From contig NZ_CP088014.1 of the NCBI RefSeq assembly GCF_021044685.1, positions 744,001 to 808,000 of the forward strand: a stretch of DNA of 64,000 nucleotides. The letters are read 5' to 3'. A model generated the notes under the pieces. It was not told the origin of the DNA, did not search any database, and was given only the letters and a program-made list of their open reading frames with translations. Shown here piece by piece: positions 31,323-40,105 of this stretch. Numbering within the stretch: position 1 is the first letter of the stretch; every line of letters begins with the position of its first letter. The DNA comes from Bradyrhizobium daqingense (GTDB lineage Bacteria; Pseudomonadota; Alphaproteobacteria; Rhizobiales; Xanthobacteraceae). A program made the translations under genes and the position numbers.

Positions 31323-32932
31323 GCGCACTCCAGCGGCTTCGGCAGATTGCGCTTGCCATCATCCTCACCTGGGGCTGGAAGCGCGCCGTCATCGCCATGG
31401 CGGCCGGAGCGCTGTCGGTGCTGGCGCTGGCACCGTTCAACCTCTTCCCGGTGCTGTTTGTCACCTTCCCTGTGCTGGTCTGGCTGATCGACGGCACCGG
31501 CGCCGGCCGCTATGGCGGCGTTCCTGCCGCGGCGCTGACCGGCTACTGGTTCGGGCTCGGCTATTTCGTGCCCGGCCTGTATTGGATCGGTTATGCCTTC
31601 TTCGTCGATGCCGACGTGTTCGCCTGGCTGACGCCGTTCGCCGTGCTGGGCCTGCCGGCCTATCTTTCGATCTTCACCGCCATCGGCTTCGCGCTCGCGC
31701 GGCTGCTCTGGACCAAGAACGCCACGCGCGTGCTGGCGCTCGCGGCAAGCCTCACCATCAGTGAGTGGCTGCGCGGCCACGCGTTGACGGGCTTTCCCTG
31801 GAACGCGTTCGGCTATGCGCTGTCCGAGCCGCTGCCGCTGGCGCAGACGGCATCGCTGATCGGCCTGTGGGGCATGACGTTCCTGACGGTCGCGATCTTC
31901 GCCAGCCCTGCGACGCTGATCGATCACGCGCCCGATGGCCGCCTGCAATGGCGCGCGCCGGCCGCCGCGATTGCACTGCTGATCGTCATGGGCGTTTTCG
32001 GCGCCATCCGCCTGTCGCTGCATCCGACCACGATGGTAGCAGGCGCCAAGCTGCGCCTGATGCAGCCGAACCTCCAGCAGGACGTGAAATTCAACTACGC
32101 CGCCAAGGCGGAGGTGATGAAGAAATACCTGGCGCTGTCCGATCGCGCCTCGGGTCCACAATCGACCGGCGTGCGCGATGCCACCATCCTGATCTGGCCG
32201 GAATCCGCCTTTCCGTTCTTCCTCACGCGCGAAGCCGACGCGATGGCGCAAATCGCCGACCTCCTGCCGAACGGCACGGTGCTGATCACCGGCTCGGTCC
32301 GCGCGCCCGACCTGCCGCGGGGCACGCCGATCACGCGCGCCTATAACTCGATTTACGTCATCGATCACGACGGCAGCGTCGTCGCTGTGTACGACAAGTT
32401 GCATTTGGTGCCTTTCGGAGAATTTCTTCCCTACCAGGGGCTGATGGAGAAGCTCGGCTTCGAACAATTGACGCGCATGCGCGGGGGCTTCATTGCCGGC
32501 ACCGTACGGCATGCGCTACCGGTCGCCGGCGCACCGCCGGCGCTGCCGCTGATCTGTTACGAAGCCATCTTTCCCGGCGAGGTAGCAGGCCGCAACGAAC
32601 GTCCAGGCTGGATCGTAAACCTCACCAATGACGGCTGGTTCGGCATCTCGACCGGTCCCTATCAGCATCTCGAGCAATCGCGGATGCGTGCGATCGAGCT
32701 CGGCTTGCCGCTGGTTCGCTCCGCCAATACCGGCATCTCCGCAGTGATCGATCCGATGGGTCGCACCATCGCCAGTCTCGGCCTTGGAATCGAAGGCATT
32801 TTGGATGCAAGTCTTCCCGCTGCGATCTCGCCGACGATCTATGCGCGCGTCGGTGATGTACCAGCAATCATGCTCGTCGCGCTCGCCGTGATTGTGGCAG
32901 TCCGCCGCCGCGTCGCCAAACGACACCCCTGA
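31319..32932 (+). CDS. lnt: apolipoprotein N-acyltransferase
   Basis: Inner-membrane enzyme that attaches the third acyl chain to the N-terminal Cys of lipoproteins. The 537-residue protein has about six N-terminal spans, for example AVIAMAAGALSVLALAPFNL and FLTVAIFASPATLIDHA. The periplasmic nitrilase domain has the catalytic Glu in WPESAFPFF, Lys in YDKLHLVPFGEFLPY and Cys in LICYEAIFPGEVAG. A final C-terminal span lies before RRRVAKRHP. The GTG start overlaps the corC stop, so the genes are coupled. Confidence 0.95.
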   Translation: MSALQRLRQIALAIILTWGWKRAVIAMAAGALSVLALAPFNLFPVLFVTFPVLVWLIDGTGAGRYGGVPAAALTGYWFGLGYFVPGLYWIGYAFFVDADVFAWLTPFAVLGLPAYLSIFTAIGFALARLLWTKNATRVLALAASLTISEWLRGHALTGFPWNAFGYALSEPLPLAQTASLIGLWGMTFLTVAIFASPATLIDHAPDGRLQWRAPAAAIALLIVMGVFGAIRLSLHPTTMVAGAKLRLMQPNLQQDVKFNYAAKAEVMKKYLALSDRASGPQSTGVRDATILIWPESAFPFFLTREADAMAQIADLLPNGTVLITGSVRAPDLPRGTPITRAYNSIYVIDHDGSVVAVYDKLHLVPFGEFLPYQGLMEKLGFEQLTRMRGGFIAGTVRHALPVAGAPPALPLICYEAIFPGEVAGRNERPGWIVNLTNDGWFGISTGPYQHLEQSRMRAIELGLPLVRSANTGISAVIDPMGRTIASLGLGIEGILDASLPAAISPTIYARVGDVPAIMLVALAVIVAVRRRVAKRHP

Positions 32933-32960
32933 TCGCTCGCACGGCAGTAGCCGGAAACCT

Positions 32961-32990
32961 TTGACAACCGTAGTCCCACGGTTGACAGAC
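32961..32990. promoter_or_regulatory. palindrome with two TTGACA boxes upstream of the XRE regulator gene
   Basis: CAACCGT (32965-32971) and ACGGTTG (32978-32984) form a perfect 7-base inverted repeat around AGTCCC, and TTGACA occurs at both sides. It lies 160 bases before the XRE regulator start. It could be an operator plus -35 element, or the foot of a small hairpin after lnt. Inference only. Confidence 0.35.
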
Positions 32991-33148
32991 TGCACGCGGG
33001 CTCCCCATTCTGCGCCGGCTGCGAAAGACAGTGGGCATTGCTAAATTTCTCCGCAATGTTTCCCAATAAGAGGGTTTGATTTGTTGGTGCTGGCACCCGA
33101 GGCACGCGTGTTGATTGCGCCGGAGGTGATGTTTGGAGGACTGGGGAA

Positions 33149-33562
33149 ATGTCGAAAGCGCCCAACCCTGTTGACAAATATGTCGGCAGTCGCGTGCGTA
33201 TGCGCCGCATCATGTTGGGCATGAGCCAGGAAAAGCTCGGTGAAGCTTTGGGCCTGACTTTCCAGCAGATTCAGAAGTACGAGAAGGGCACCAACCGGGT
33301 CGGCGCGAGCCGCATCCAGCAGATCGCCGAAATTCTCCAGGTGCCTGTGTCGTTCTTGTTCGAAGGCGGCCCGAGCGGCGTACCGGGTCCGGACGGCTTC
33401 AGCGAAGGCGCCTCGCCCTCTTACGTCTCGGATTTCCTCGCGACATCGGAGGGACTCGCCTTGACCAAGGCGTTCACCCGAATAGCCGATTCCAAGATGC
33501 GCCGCTCCATCGTCGACCTCGTCGAGCAGATCGCCGCCCGCGAAGGCCCCGACAAGCGCTGA
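33149..33562 (+). CDS. XRE family helix-turn-helix transcriptional regulator
   Basis: A 137-residue DNA-binding protein with an N-terminal Cro/C1-type helix-turn-helix: VDKYVGSRVRMRRIMLGMSQ, KLGEALGLTFQQIQKYEKG and TNRVGASRIQQIAEIL. This type is conserved between lnt and metK in Rhizobiales. The C-terminal half (residues 75-137) is a short helical region (FLATSEGLALTKAFTRIADS) probably for dimerisation. GGAGGACTGGGGAA precedes the ATG. The target genes are unknown. In this window an M20 peptidase, not metK, follows. Confidence 0.92.
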   Translation: MSKAPNPVDKYVGSRVRMRRIMLGMSQEKLGEALGLTFQQIQKYEKGTNRVGASRIQQIAEILQVPVSFLFEGGPSGVPGPDGFSEGASPSYVSDFLATSEGLALTKAFTRIADSKMRRSIVDLVEQIAAREGPDKR

Positions 33563-33676
33563 CGCCATCCTCAATGGCGATTTGAGACTGCGTCAAATCT
33601 GGCCTATGTCGTCATTTGCGGCGCGCCTCGGTGCGCGTCCTCTCCGATGATGCGATTCAGAGGCATAGATGCGTTG

Positions 33677-34804
33677 ATGGCCAGCTCCAATTGGTTCGAT
33701 ACCCAAACCATTCTCGATGGCATCCGCCGCTGGGTGGAGATCGAGACGCCGACGGAAGCGCCCGAACAGGTCAACAAACTGGTCTCGCTGATCGCGGAGC
33801 AATACCGCGATCTGCCCGTCACGCTCGAGCGCATCGCCGGCGTCGATGGCTGCGGCGATCATCTTGTGGCGCGTTCGAGCTGGGGCCAGGACCGGCCGGG
33901 CATCCTGGTGCTGAGCCACCTCGACACCGTTCATCCCCTCGGCTTCATCGAGCGCCTGCCGTTCAAGGTCGAGGGCGACAGCGCATTCGGCCCGGGCATC
34001 TATGACATGAAGGGCGGCGCCTATGTCGCCCATCACGCCTTTCACGCGCTCTGCGCGAGCGGCGACCGCTCGCCACTCGGCATCACCCACATGTTCACCT
34101 CCGACGAGGAGATCGGTAGCCCGACCTCGCGCGCGCTGATCGAGCAGGAAGGGCGCAAGGCCAAATACGTGCTGGTGACGGAGCCGGCGCGCGACGGCGG
34201 CAGGATCGTCACGGCACGCAAGGGCGTCGGACGCTTCAAGGTCTTCATCAAGGGCGTGCCTGCGCATGCCGGCTCCCGGCCGGAAGACGGACGCAGCGCC
34301 GTTCGCGAGCTCGCGAACGTGATCCTGGCGCTGGAAGGAATGAACGACCTCGAGCGAGGCGTCACCGTCAATGTCGGCGTGGCGCGCGGCGGCACGCGTC
34401 CCAACGTCACGCCGGAGGAGGCTTATGCCGAAGTCGATCTGCGCGTCGTGAGTCTCGAGGACGCGGACGAGTTCGTCGGCAAGATCCTCGCGCTCACATC
34501 GAAGACCGACGGCGTCACCGTCGAGGTCACTGGCGGGCTCAATCGGCCGCCTTACGAGAAGAGCAATGCAGGCGCTTCGCTCTACGAGCATGCGAAGGCC
34601 CTTGCGGCCGATCTTGGCTTCGAACTGATCGACACCCACACCGGCGGCGGCTCGGACGGCAATTTCACCGCCGCGCATACCGCGACGCTCGATGGGCTCG
34701 GCGTCGACGGCAAGGGCGCACACACCCATTATGAGCAGCTCTACGTCTCGTCGCTCGCGCCGCGTGCGCGGCTGCTCCATCGCCTGTATCAGACGCTGCG
34801 ATGA
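33677..34804 (+). CDS. M20 family metallopeptidase (glutamate carboxypeptidase-like)
   Basis: A 375-residue di-zinc peptidase/amidohydrolase. Metal and catalytic residues are seen in LVLSHLDTVHPLG (H-x-D), GPGIYDMKGGAYVA (bridging Asp), MFTSDEEIGSPTSRA (catalytic Glu pair), VLVTEPARDGG (Glu ligand) and GVDGKGAHTHYEQLYVSSL (last His). A dimerisation lid lies between. It resembles glutamate carboxypeptidase G2, which removes glutamate from folates, but the substrate cannot be fixed. No signal peptide. The ATG at 33677 was taken rather than 33647, which adds ten unconserved residues. The stop overlaps the trmB start. Confidence 0.9.
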   Translation: MASSNWFDTQTILDGIRRWVEIETPTEAPEQVNKLVSLIAEQYRDLPVTLERIAGVDGCGDHLVARSSWGQDRPGILVLSHLDTVHPLGFIERLPFKVEGDSAFGPGIYDMKGGAYVAHHAFHALCASGDRSPLGITHMFTSDEEIGSPTSRALIEQEGRKAKYVLVTEPARDGGRIVTARKGVGRFKVFIKGVPAHAGSRPEDGRSAVRELANVILALEGMNDLERGVTVNVGVARGGTRPNVTPEEAYAEVDLRVVSLEDADEFVGKILALTSKTDGVTVEVTGGLNRPPYEKSNAGASLYEHAKALAADLGFELIDTHTGGGSDGNFTAAHTATLDGLGVDGKGAHTHYEQLYVSSLAPRARLLHRLYQTLR

Positions 34805-35511
34805 GCGAGCGCAAGTCAGATCCCGAGCGCGATGACACCGAGCGCGCCTTCTTCGGGCGCCGCAAGGGCCACAAGCTCAGGCAACACCAGGCCGGATTGA
34901 TCGAGCAGCTGCTGCCGCATCTTGCCCTCGACACCGAGGGCGAAGCACCGGCGGATGCCCGCGAGATCTTCGATCCCGCGGCTGAGGACGTGCGGCTTGA
35001 GATCGGCTTCGGTGGCGGCGAGCATCTCGCGGCCGAGGCACAATCTTTCTCCACGACCGGCTTCATCGGCTGCGAGCCCTATGTCAACGGCATGGCTAAG
35101 ATCCTTGCGCAGATCGAGGCGGCCAATATCGGCAACATCCGCCTGTTCGCCGGCGATGCCGCCGAGCTGCTGGCCTGGCTGCCGAAGGCCTCGCTGTCGC
35201 GGATCGACCTGATCCATCCCGATCCCTGGCCGAAGCGGCGACATTGGAAGCGGCGCTTCGTGCAGGACAGGACCATTGCCGCAATGGCGCGCGTGCTCAA
35301 GCCCGGCGGCGAATTCCGCTTCGTCTGCGACATCGACGATTACTGCGCCTGGACGCTGTCGCATCTGGCGCGGTCTTCGGACTTCAAATGGCTCGCGGAG
35401 CGCGCCGACGATTTCAGGCAGCCCTGGGACGGCTACACCATGACGCGCTACGGCCGGAAGGCCGCGCGCGAGGGACGCAAGGCGGCTTACCTGCGATTCA
35501 GGCGGCTCTAA
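34801..35511 (+). CDS. trmB: tRNA (guanine-N7-)-methyltransferase
   Basis: SAM-dependent methylation of G46 in the variable loop of tRNAs. The 236-residue protein has the SAM-binding LEIGFGGGEHLAAEA, the ANIGNIRLFAGDAAELL segment and the family signature DLIHPDPWPKRRHWKRRFVQ. The N-terminal region (FFGRRKGHKLRQHQAGLI) is the usual TrmB start. The ATG overlaps the M20 peptidase stop (ATGA), so translation is coupled. The gene ends three bases inside the convergent DUF2336 gene. Confidence 0.96.
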   Translation: MSERKSDPERDDTERAFFGRRKGHKLRQHQAGLIEQLLPHLALDTEGEAPADAREIFDPAAEDVRLEIGFGGGEHLAAEAQSFSTTGFIGCEPYVNGMAKILAQIEAANIGNIRLFAGDAAELLAWLPKASLSRIDLIHPDPWPKRRHWKRRFVQDRTIAAMARVLKPGGEFRFVCDIDDYCAWTLSHLARSSDFKWLAERADDFRQPWDGYTMTRYGRKAAREGRKAAYLRFRRL

Positions 35512-36590
35512 ATCGTCTGCCGATTGCGCCAGAAATTCACGATGCGCTCGGCGGTCGCCGGCATCAGGCGCGTGTAGTTGACACGCGCGGCCTCGATGTC
35601 CGCATCGGCGGGCGTGCGGTGTGGGCCGTACCAGAGCAGGATGAGGGCGCGCACCGTCGGCCAGCCGAGATTCAGAACGCGGCCGAGGATCAGAAGCGGA
35701 TCATAGCGATCGCCCGAAATGAGACGATCGAGAATCGAAAGACGGACGCCGGCCATCGCCGAGAGCGAAGCGATCGATTCCTCGTATTTGTGTGCCTTGG
35801 CGAAACCGAGCAGCGCGCTCTCGCCGAGATGACCTTCGCGATGCAATCCCAGCACCGTGCGCTGTGCCCCCGAGAAATCGCGGCGCGGCCCCGGCGGCAG
35901 CGAAGCCTCCTCGATGGCGGCCATGGCGCGCTTGATCTCGATCTGGCGCGCGGGATTGACCACGCTGGAGAGGCGGCGGCGGATGACGTCGAGCGTACCG
36001 TTGAGAAGCTCCTTCAGGTGCTCGCCCGAGAGATCGTTGCGCTGGCCGATCTTGAGCGTCAGTACGCCGTCCTGCGCGGCGCGCTTGATCAGCTCGGAAT
36101 AGCTGCCCGGCGAGAACATCGCACCGGCATTGCCGGCGGCACGGCGCACCACGTCGCGATCGCCGCGCTCGACCAGCACGTCGGTGACGACGACAGGCAG
36201 CGTCGGCCGCTCCGTCATCGCCAGCAGATGACCCTGGCCCTTCAGCCGCGCGATCTCGACCAGGGCCGCCTCGTCGAGTACGGGCGAGCGGCGCAGCACG
36301 GGGCCCGCCACCGAGATTTCGTTCTCGCGCGCGAGCTGGTTCACCAGATGCGGCGGCGCGTTGTTCAGGCGCGAGAAGCGCTCGGCGAGATCGACGCGCG
36401 AATCGAGCTCGGCATGCGGAACGAGATCGATCAGGAGATTGTCGAAGAGATCGATCAGCTCGGGGCGGAGGTTCTCGGCGTCCTGGAAGAACAGCTGGGA
36501 GATGGCGCGGGCGATCTCGCCACGACGTCTCGGATCGCCGCGCTTGACGATATCGTCCAGTCCAGGAATGAGCGACGTGGCAACGGTCAT
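35508..36590 (-). CDS. DUF2336 domain-containing protein
   Basis: A 360-residue soluble, mostly helical protein of the DUF2336 family, found mainly in alphaproteobacteria and of unknown role. The HEAT-like helical pattern is seen through ELIDLFDNLLIDLVPHAE, RVDLAERFSRLNNAPPHLVN, LAMTERPTLPVVVTDVLVER and the final RVNYTRLMPATAERIVNFWR. The ATG at 36590 gives MTVATSLIPGLDDIV; 20 further upstream residues are possible but unlike the family. It is convergent with trmB and divergent from rimP. Confidence 0.82.
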   Translation of the reverse strand: MTVATSLIPGLDDIVKRGDPRRRGEIARAISQLFFQDAENLRPELIDLFDNLLIDLVPHAELDSRVDLAERFSRLNNAPPHLVNQLARENEISVAGPVLRRSPVLDEAALVEIARLKGQGHLLAMTERPTLPVVVTDVLVERGDRDVVRRAAGNAGAMFSPGSYSELIKRAAQDGVLTLKIGQRNDLSGEHLKELLNGTLDVIRRRLSSVVNPARQIEIKRAMAAIEEASLPPGPRRDFSGAQRTVLGLHREGHLGESALLGFAKAHKYEESIASLSAMAGVRLSILDRLISGDRYDPLLILGRVLNLGWPTVRALILLWYGPHRTPADADIEAARVNYTRLMPATAERIVNFWRNRQTI

Positions 36591-36676
36591 GAAAACGCAA
36601 CTCGGGATCTGGCACGCCGTGGGCGCGCCGTAGCTCAAGCCGGCCCACAATCAGGGAATCTAGGCCTGCTTGATGA

Positions 36677-37717
<1,041 letters not shown>

Positions 37718-37719
37718 CC

Positions 37720-39327
37720 ATGGCAGTCAGCGCCAATCGACTTGAATTGCTCCAGATCGCGGACGCCGTTGCGCGCGAGAAATCCATCGACCGCGGCATC
37801 GTCATCGCCGCGATGGAGGACGCCATCGCCAAGGCGGCGCGGGCCCGCTACGGCAGTGAGACTGACGTTCACGCCGAGATCGACCCGAAGAAGGGTGAGC
37901 TGCGGCTGTCGCGCCACATGCTGGTGGTCGAGAAGGTGGAAAACCATTCCAACCAGATCTCGCTGGTGGATGCGCAGCGCGCCAATCCCGGCGCCCAGGT
38001 CGGCGACACCATCGCCGACACGCTGCCGCCGCTGGAATATGGCCGCATCGCCGCGCAGTCGGCCAAGCAGGTGATCGTGCAGAAGGTGCGCGAGGCCGAG
38101 CGCGACCGGCAATATCAGGAATTCAAGGACCGCATCGGCGACATCGTCAACGGCGTCGTCAAGCGCGTCGAATATGGCAGCGTGATCGTCGATCTCGGCC
38201 GCGGCGAGGCCATCATCCGCCGCGACGAGATGCTGCCGCGCGAAGTCTTCCGCAACGGCGACCGTGTGCGCGCCTACATCTTCGATGTCCGCCGCGAAAC
38301 CCGCGGTCCGCAGATCTTCCTCTCCCGCACCCATCCGCAGTTCATGGCGAAGCTGTTCGCGCAGGAGGTGCCGGAGATCTATGACGGCATCGTCGAGATC
38401 AAGGCGGTGGCCCGCGATCCGGGCTCGCGCGCGAAAATCGGCGTGATTTCCCGCGATTCCTCGGTCGATCCGGTCGGCGCCTGCGTCGGCATGCGCGGCT
38501 CGCGCGTGCAGGCCGTGGTGAACGAATTGCAGGGCGAGAAGATCGACATCATTCCGTGGTCGCCCGACATCGCGACCTTCGTGGTCAACGCGCTGGCGCC
38601 GGCGGAAGTCTCCAAGGTCGTCATCGACGAGGACCGCGAGCGCATCGAGGTCGTCGTGCCCGACACCAACAACCAGCTTTCGCTGGCGATCGGCCGCCGC
38701 GGCCAGAACGTGCGACTGGCCTCGCAGCTCACCGGCTGGGACATCGACATCCTGACCGAGCAGGAGGAATCGGAGCGCCGCCAGGCGGACTTCGAGAACT
38801 CCACGCGCGTCTTCATGGAATCGCTCAACGTCGACGAGGTGGTCGGCCAGCTCCTGGCGTCCGAAGGCTTCACCTCGGTCGAGGAGCTCGCGATGGTTGA
38901 CGTCAAGGAACTCGCCAGCATCGAGGGTTTCGACGAGGAGACCGCGCAGGAGCTGCAGAACCGCGCCCGCGAATATCTGGAGCAGCAGGAAGCCGAGCTC
39001 GAGGCCAGGCGCAGGGAACTCGGCGTCGAGGACGCCCTGAAGGACGTGCCCGGCGTGACCTCGAAGATGCTGGTGAAGTTCGGCGAGAACGACATCAAAT
39101 CCGTCGACGACCTCGCCGGCTGCGCCACCGACGATCTGGTCGGCTGGACCGAGCGCAAGGAAGGCAGCGAGCCGACCAAGCACGCCGGTGCGCTCGACGG
39201 CATCGAGATCACCCGTGACGATGCCGAAGCGATGATCATGCAAGCCCGCGTCAAGGCCGGCTGGATCACCGAAGCCGATCTCGCCAAGCCGGAAGAGGCC
39301 GAAGCGACCGAAGATCAGCCGGCTTAA
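37720..39327 (+). CDS. nusA: transcription termination/antitermination protein NusA
   Basis: RNA polymerase-binding factor for pausing, termination and antitermination. The 535-residue protein has the N-terminal RNAP-binding domain (LELLQIADAVAREKSID), an S1 domain (GDIVNGVVKRVEYGSVIVDL), KH1 and KH2 (GACVGMRGSRVQAVVNELQG; LAIGRRGQNVRLASQLTGWD) and two C-terminal helix-hairpin-helix/AR-type repeats (EELAMVDVKELASIEGFDEE; GVTSKMLVKFGENDIKSVDD). It lies second in the rimP operon, where it may feed back on the leader terminator. Confidence 0.97.
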   Translation: MAVSANRLELLQIADAVAREKSIDRGIVIAAMEDAIAKAARARYGSETDVHAEIDPKKGELRLSRHMLVVEKVENHSNQISLVDAQRANPGAQVGDTIADTLPPLEYGRIAAQSAKQVIVQKVREAERDRQYQEFKDRIGDIVNGVVKRVEYGSVIVDLGRGEAIIRRDEMLPREVFRNGDRVRAYIFDVRRETRGPQIFLSRTHPQFMAKLFAQEVPEIYDGIVEIKAVARDPGSRAKIGVISRDSSVDPVGACVGMRGSRVQAVVNELQGEKIDIIPWSPDIATFVVNALAPAEVSKVVIDEDRERIEVVVPDTNNQLSLAIGRRGQNVRLASQLTGWDIDILTEQEESERRQADFENSTRVFMESLNVDEVVGQLLASEGFTSVEELAMVDVKELASIEGFDEETAQELQNRAREYLEQQEAELEARRRELGVEDALKDVPGVTSKMLVKFGENDIKSVDDLAGCATDDLVGWTERKEGSEPTKHAGALDGIEITRDDAEAMIMQARVKAGWITEADLAKPEEAEATEDQPA

Positions 39328-39350
39328 GGGCAACGGAGGATGTCGCCCGC

Positions 39351-40034
39351 ATGCTTGCAGATACTGACCACGAACTCGACCATGGACCGCGGACCGAAAG
39401 GTCCGCGACCATGCGGATGTGCGCGGTCAGCCGGGAGGTCCGGCCGATCGACGAGCTGATCCGCTTCGTCGTCTCGCCGCAAGGCGACATAGTTCCCGAT
39501 CTCAAGCGCAAGCTGCCCGGACGCGGCATGTGGGTCACCGCCTCCCGGCAGGTGGTTGCGGAAGCCGTCCGGCGTCACCAATTTAGCAAAGCCTTCAAGC
39601 GCGAGCTGCGCACCCCCCAGACGCTTCCTGCCGACATCGAGGCGCTCCTGGTTCGGAGCGTGACGGAAGCCCTTGGGATCGCCGCCAAGGCGGGCCAGGT
39701 CGTGGCCGGCTTCGGCAAGGTCGAAAGCGCCCTTCGGGAAGGCACGGTCGAGGTCCTGATCCACGCCAGCGACGGGGCCGCGGACGGAATCCGCAAATTG
39801 GACATGCTGGCGCGGCAAAATGCCGGGAATCGCGGCGCCAAGCCGCAGATTCCCGTCGTCACCGCACTGAAATCGATAGAATTGGATTTGGCACTGACCC
39901 GGTCAAATGTGATACATGCTGCCCTGCTCGCGGGCCCGGCGAGCAAGTCATTCCTGTCACGTAGCCAGATGCTGGTCCGATACCGGATGGCGGACGCTGA
40001 CAAGACTGCCGAAGAGCCCGGCCAGGATTTCTGA
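39351..40034 (+). CDS. RNA-binding protein: YlxR (DUF448) fused to an L7Ae-like domain
   Basis: The 227-residue protein has an N-terminal YlxR domain (MRMCAVSREVRPIDELIRFV, KLPGRGMWVTASRQVVAEAV) and a C-terminal L7Ae/L30e-like domain (SVTEALGIAAKAGQVVAGFG, EVLIHASDGAADGIRKLDML). In many bacteria these are separate genes, ylxR and ylxQ, between nusA and infB; here they are one protein, as in other alphaproteobacteria. It probably acts in RNA binding during transcription or ribosome work. Some annotations omit the first 20 residues and start at the ATG at 39411. Confidence 0.9.
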   Translation: MLADTDHELDHGPRTERSATMRMCAVSREVRPIDELIRFVVSPQGDIVPDLKRKLPGRGMWVTASRQVVAEAVRRHQFSKAFKRELRTPQTLPADIEALLVRSVTEALGIAAKAGQVVAGFGKVESALREGTVEVLIHASDGAADGIRKLDMLARQNAGNRGAKPQIPVVTALKSIELDLALTRSNVIHAALLAGPASKSFLSRSQMLVRYRMADADKTAEEPGQDF

Positions 40035-40105
40035 GAGACACCGACGACCCGATTGGACGGTGCGGTAACCGCACAACACTGATAAATCAGGATTAGGACT
40101 GCTGA

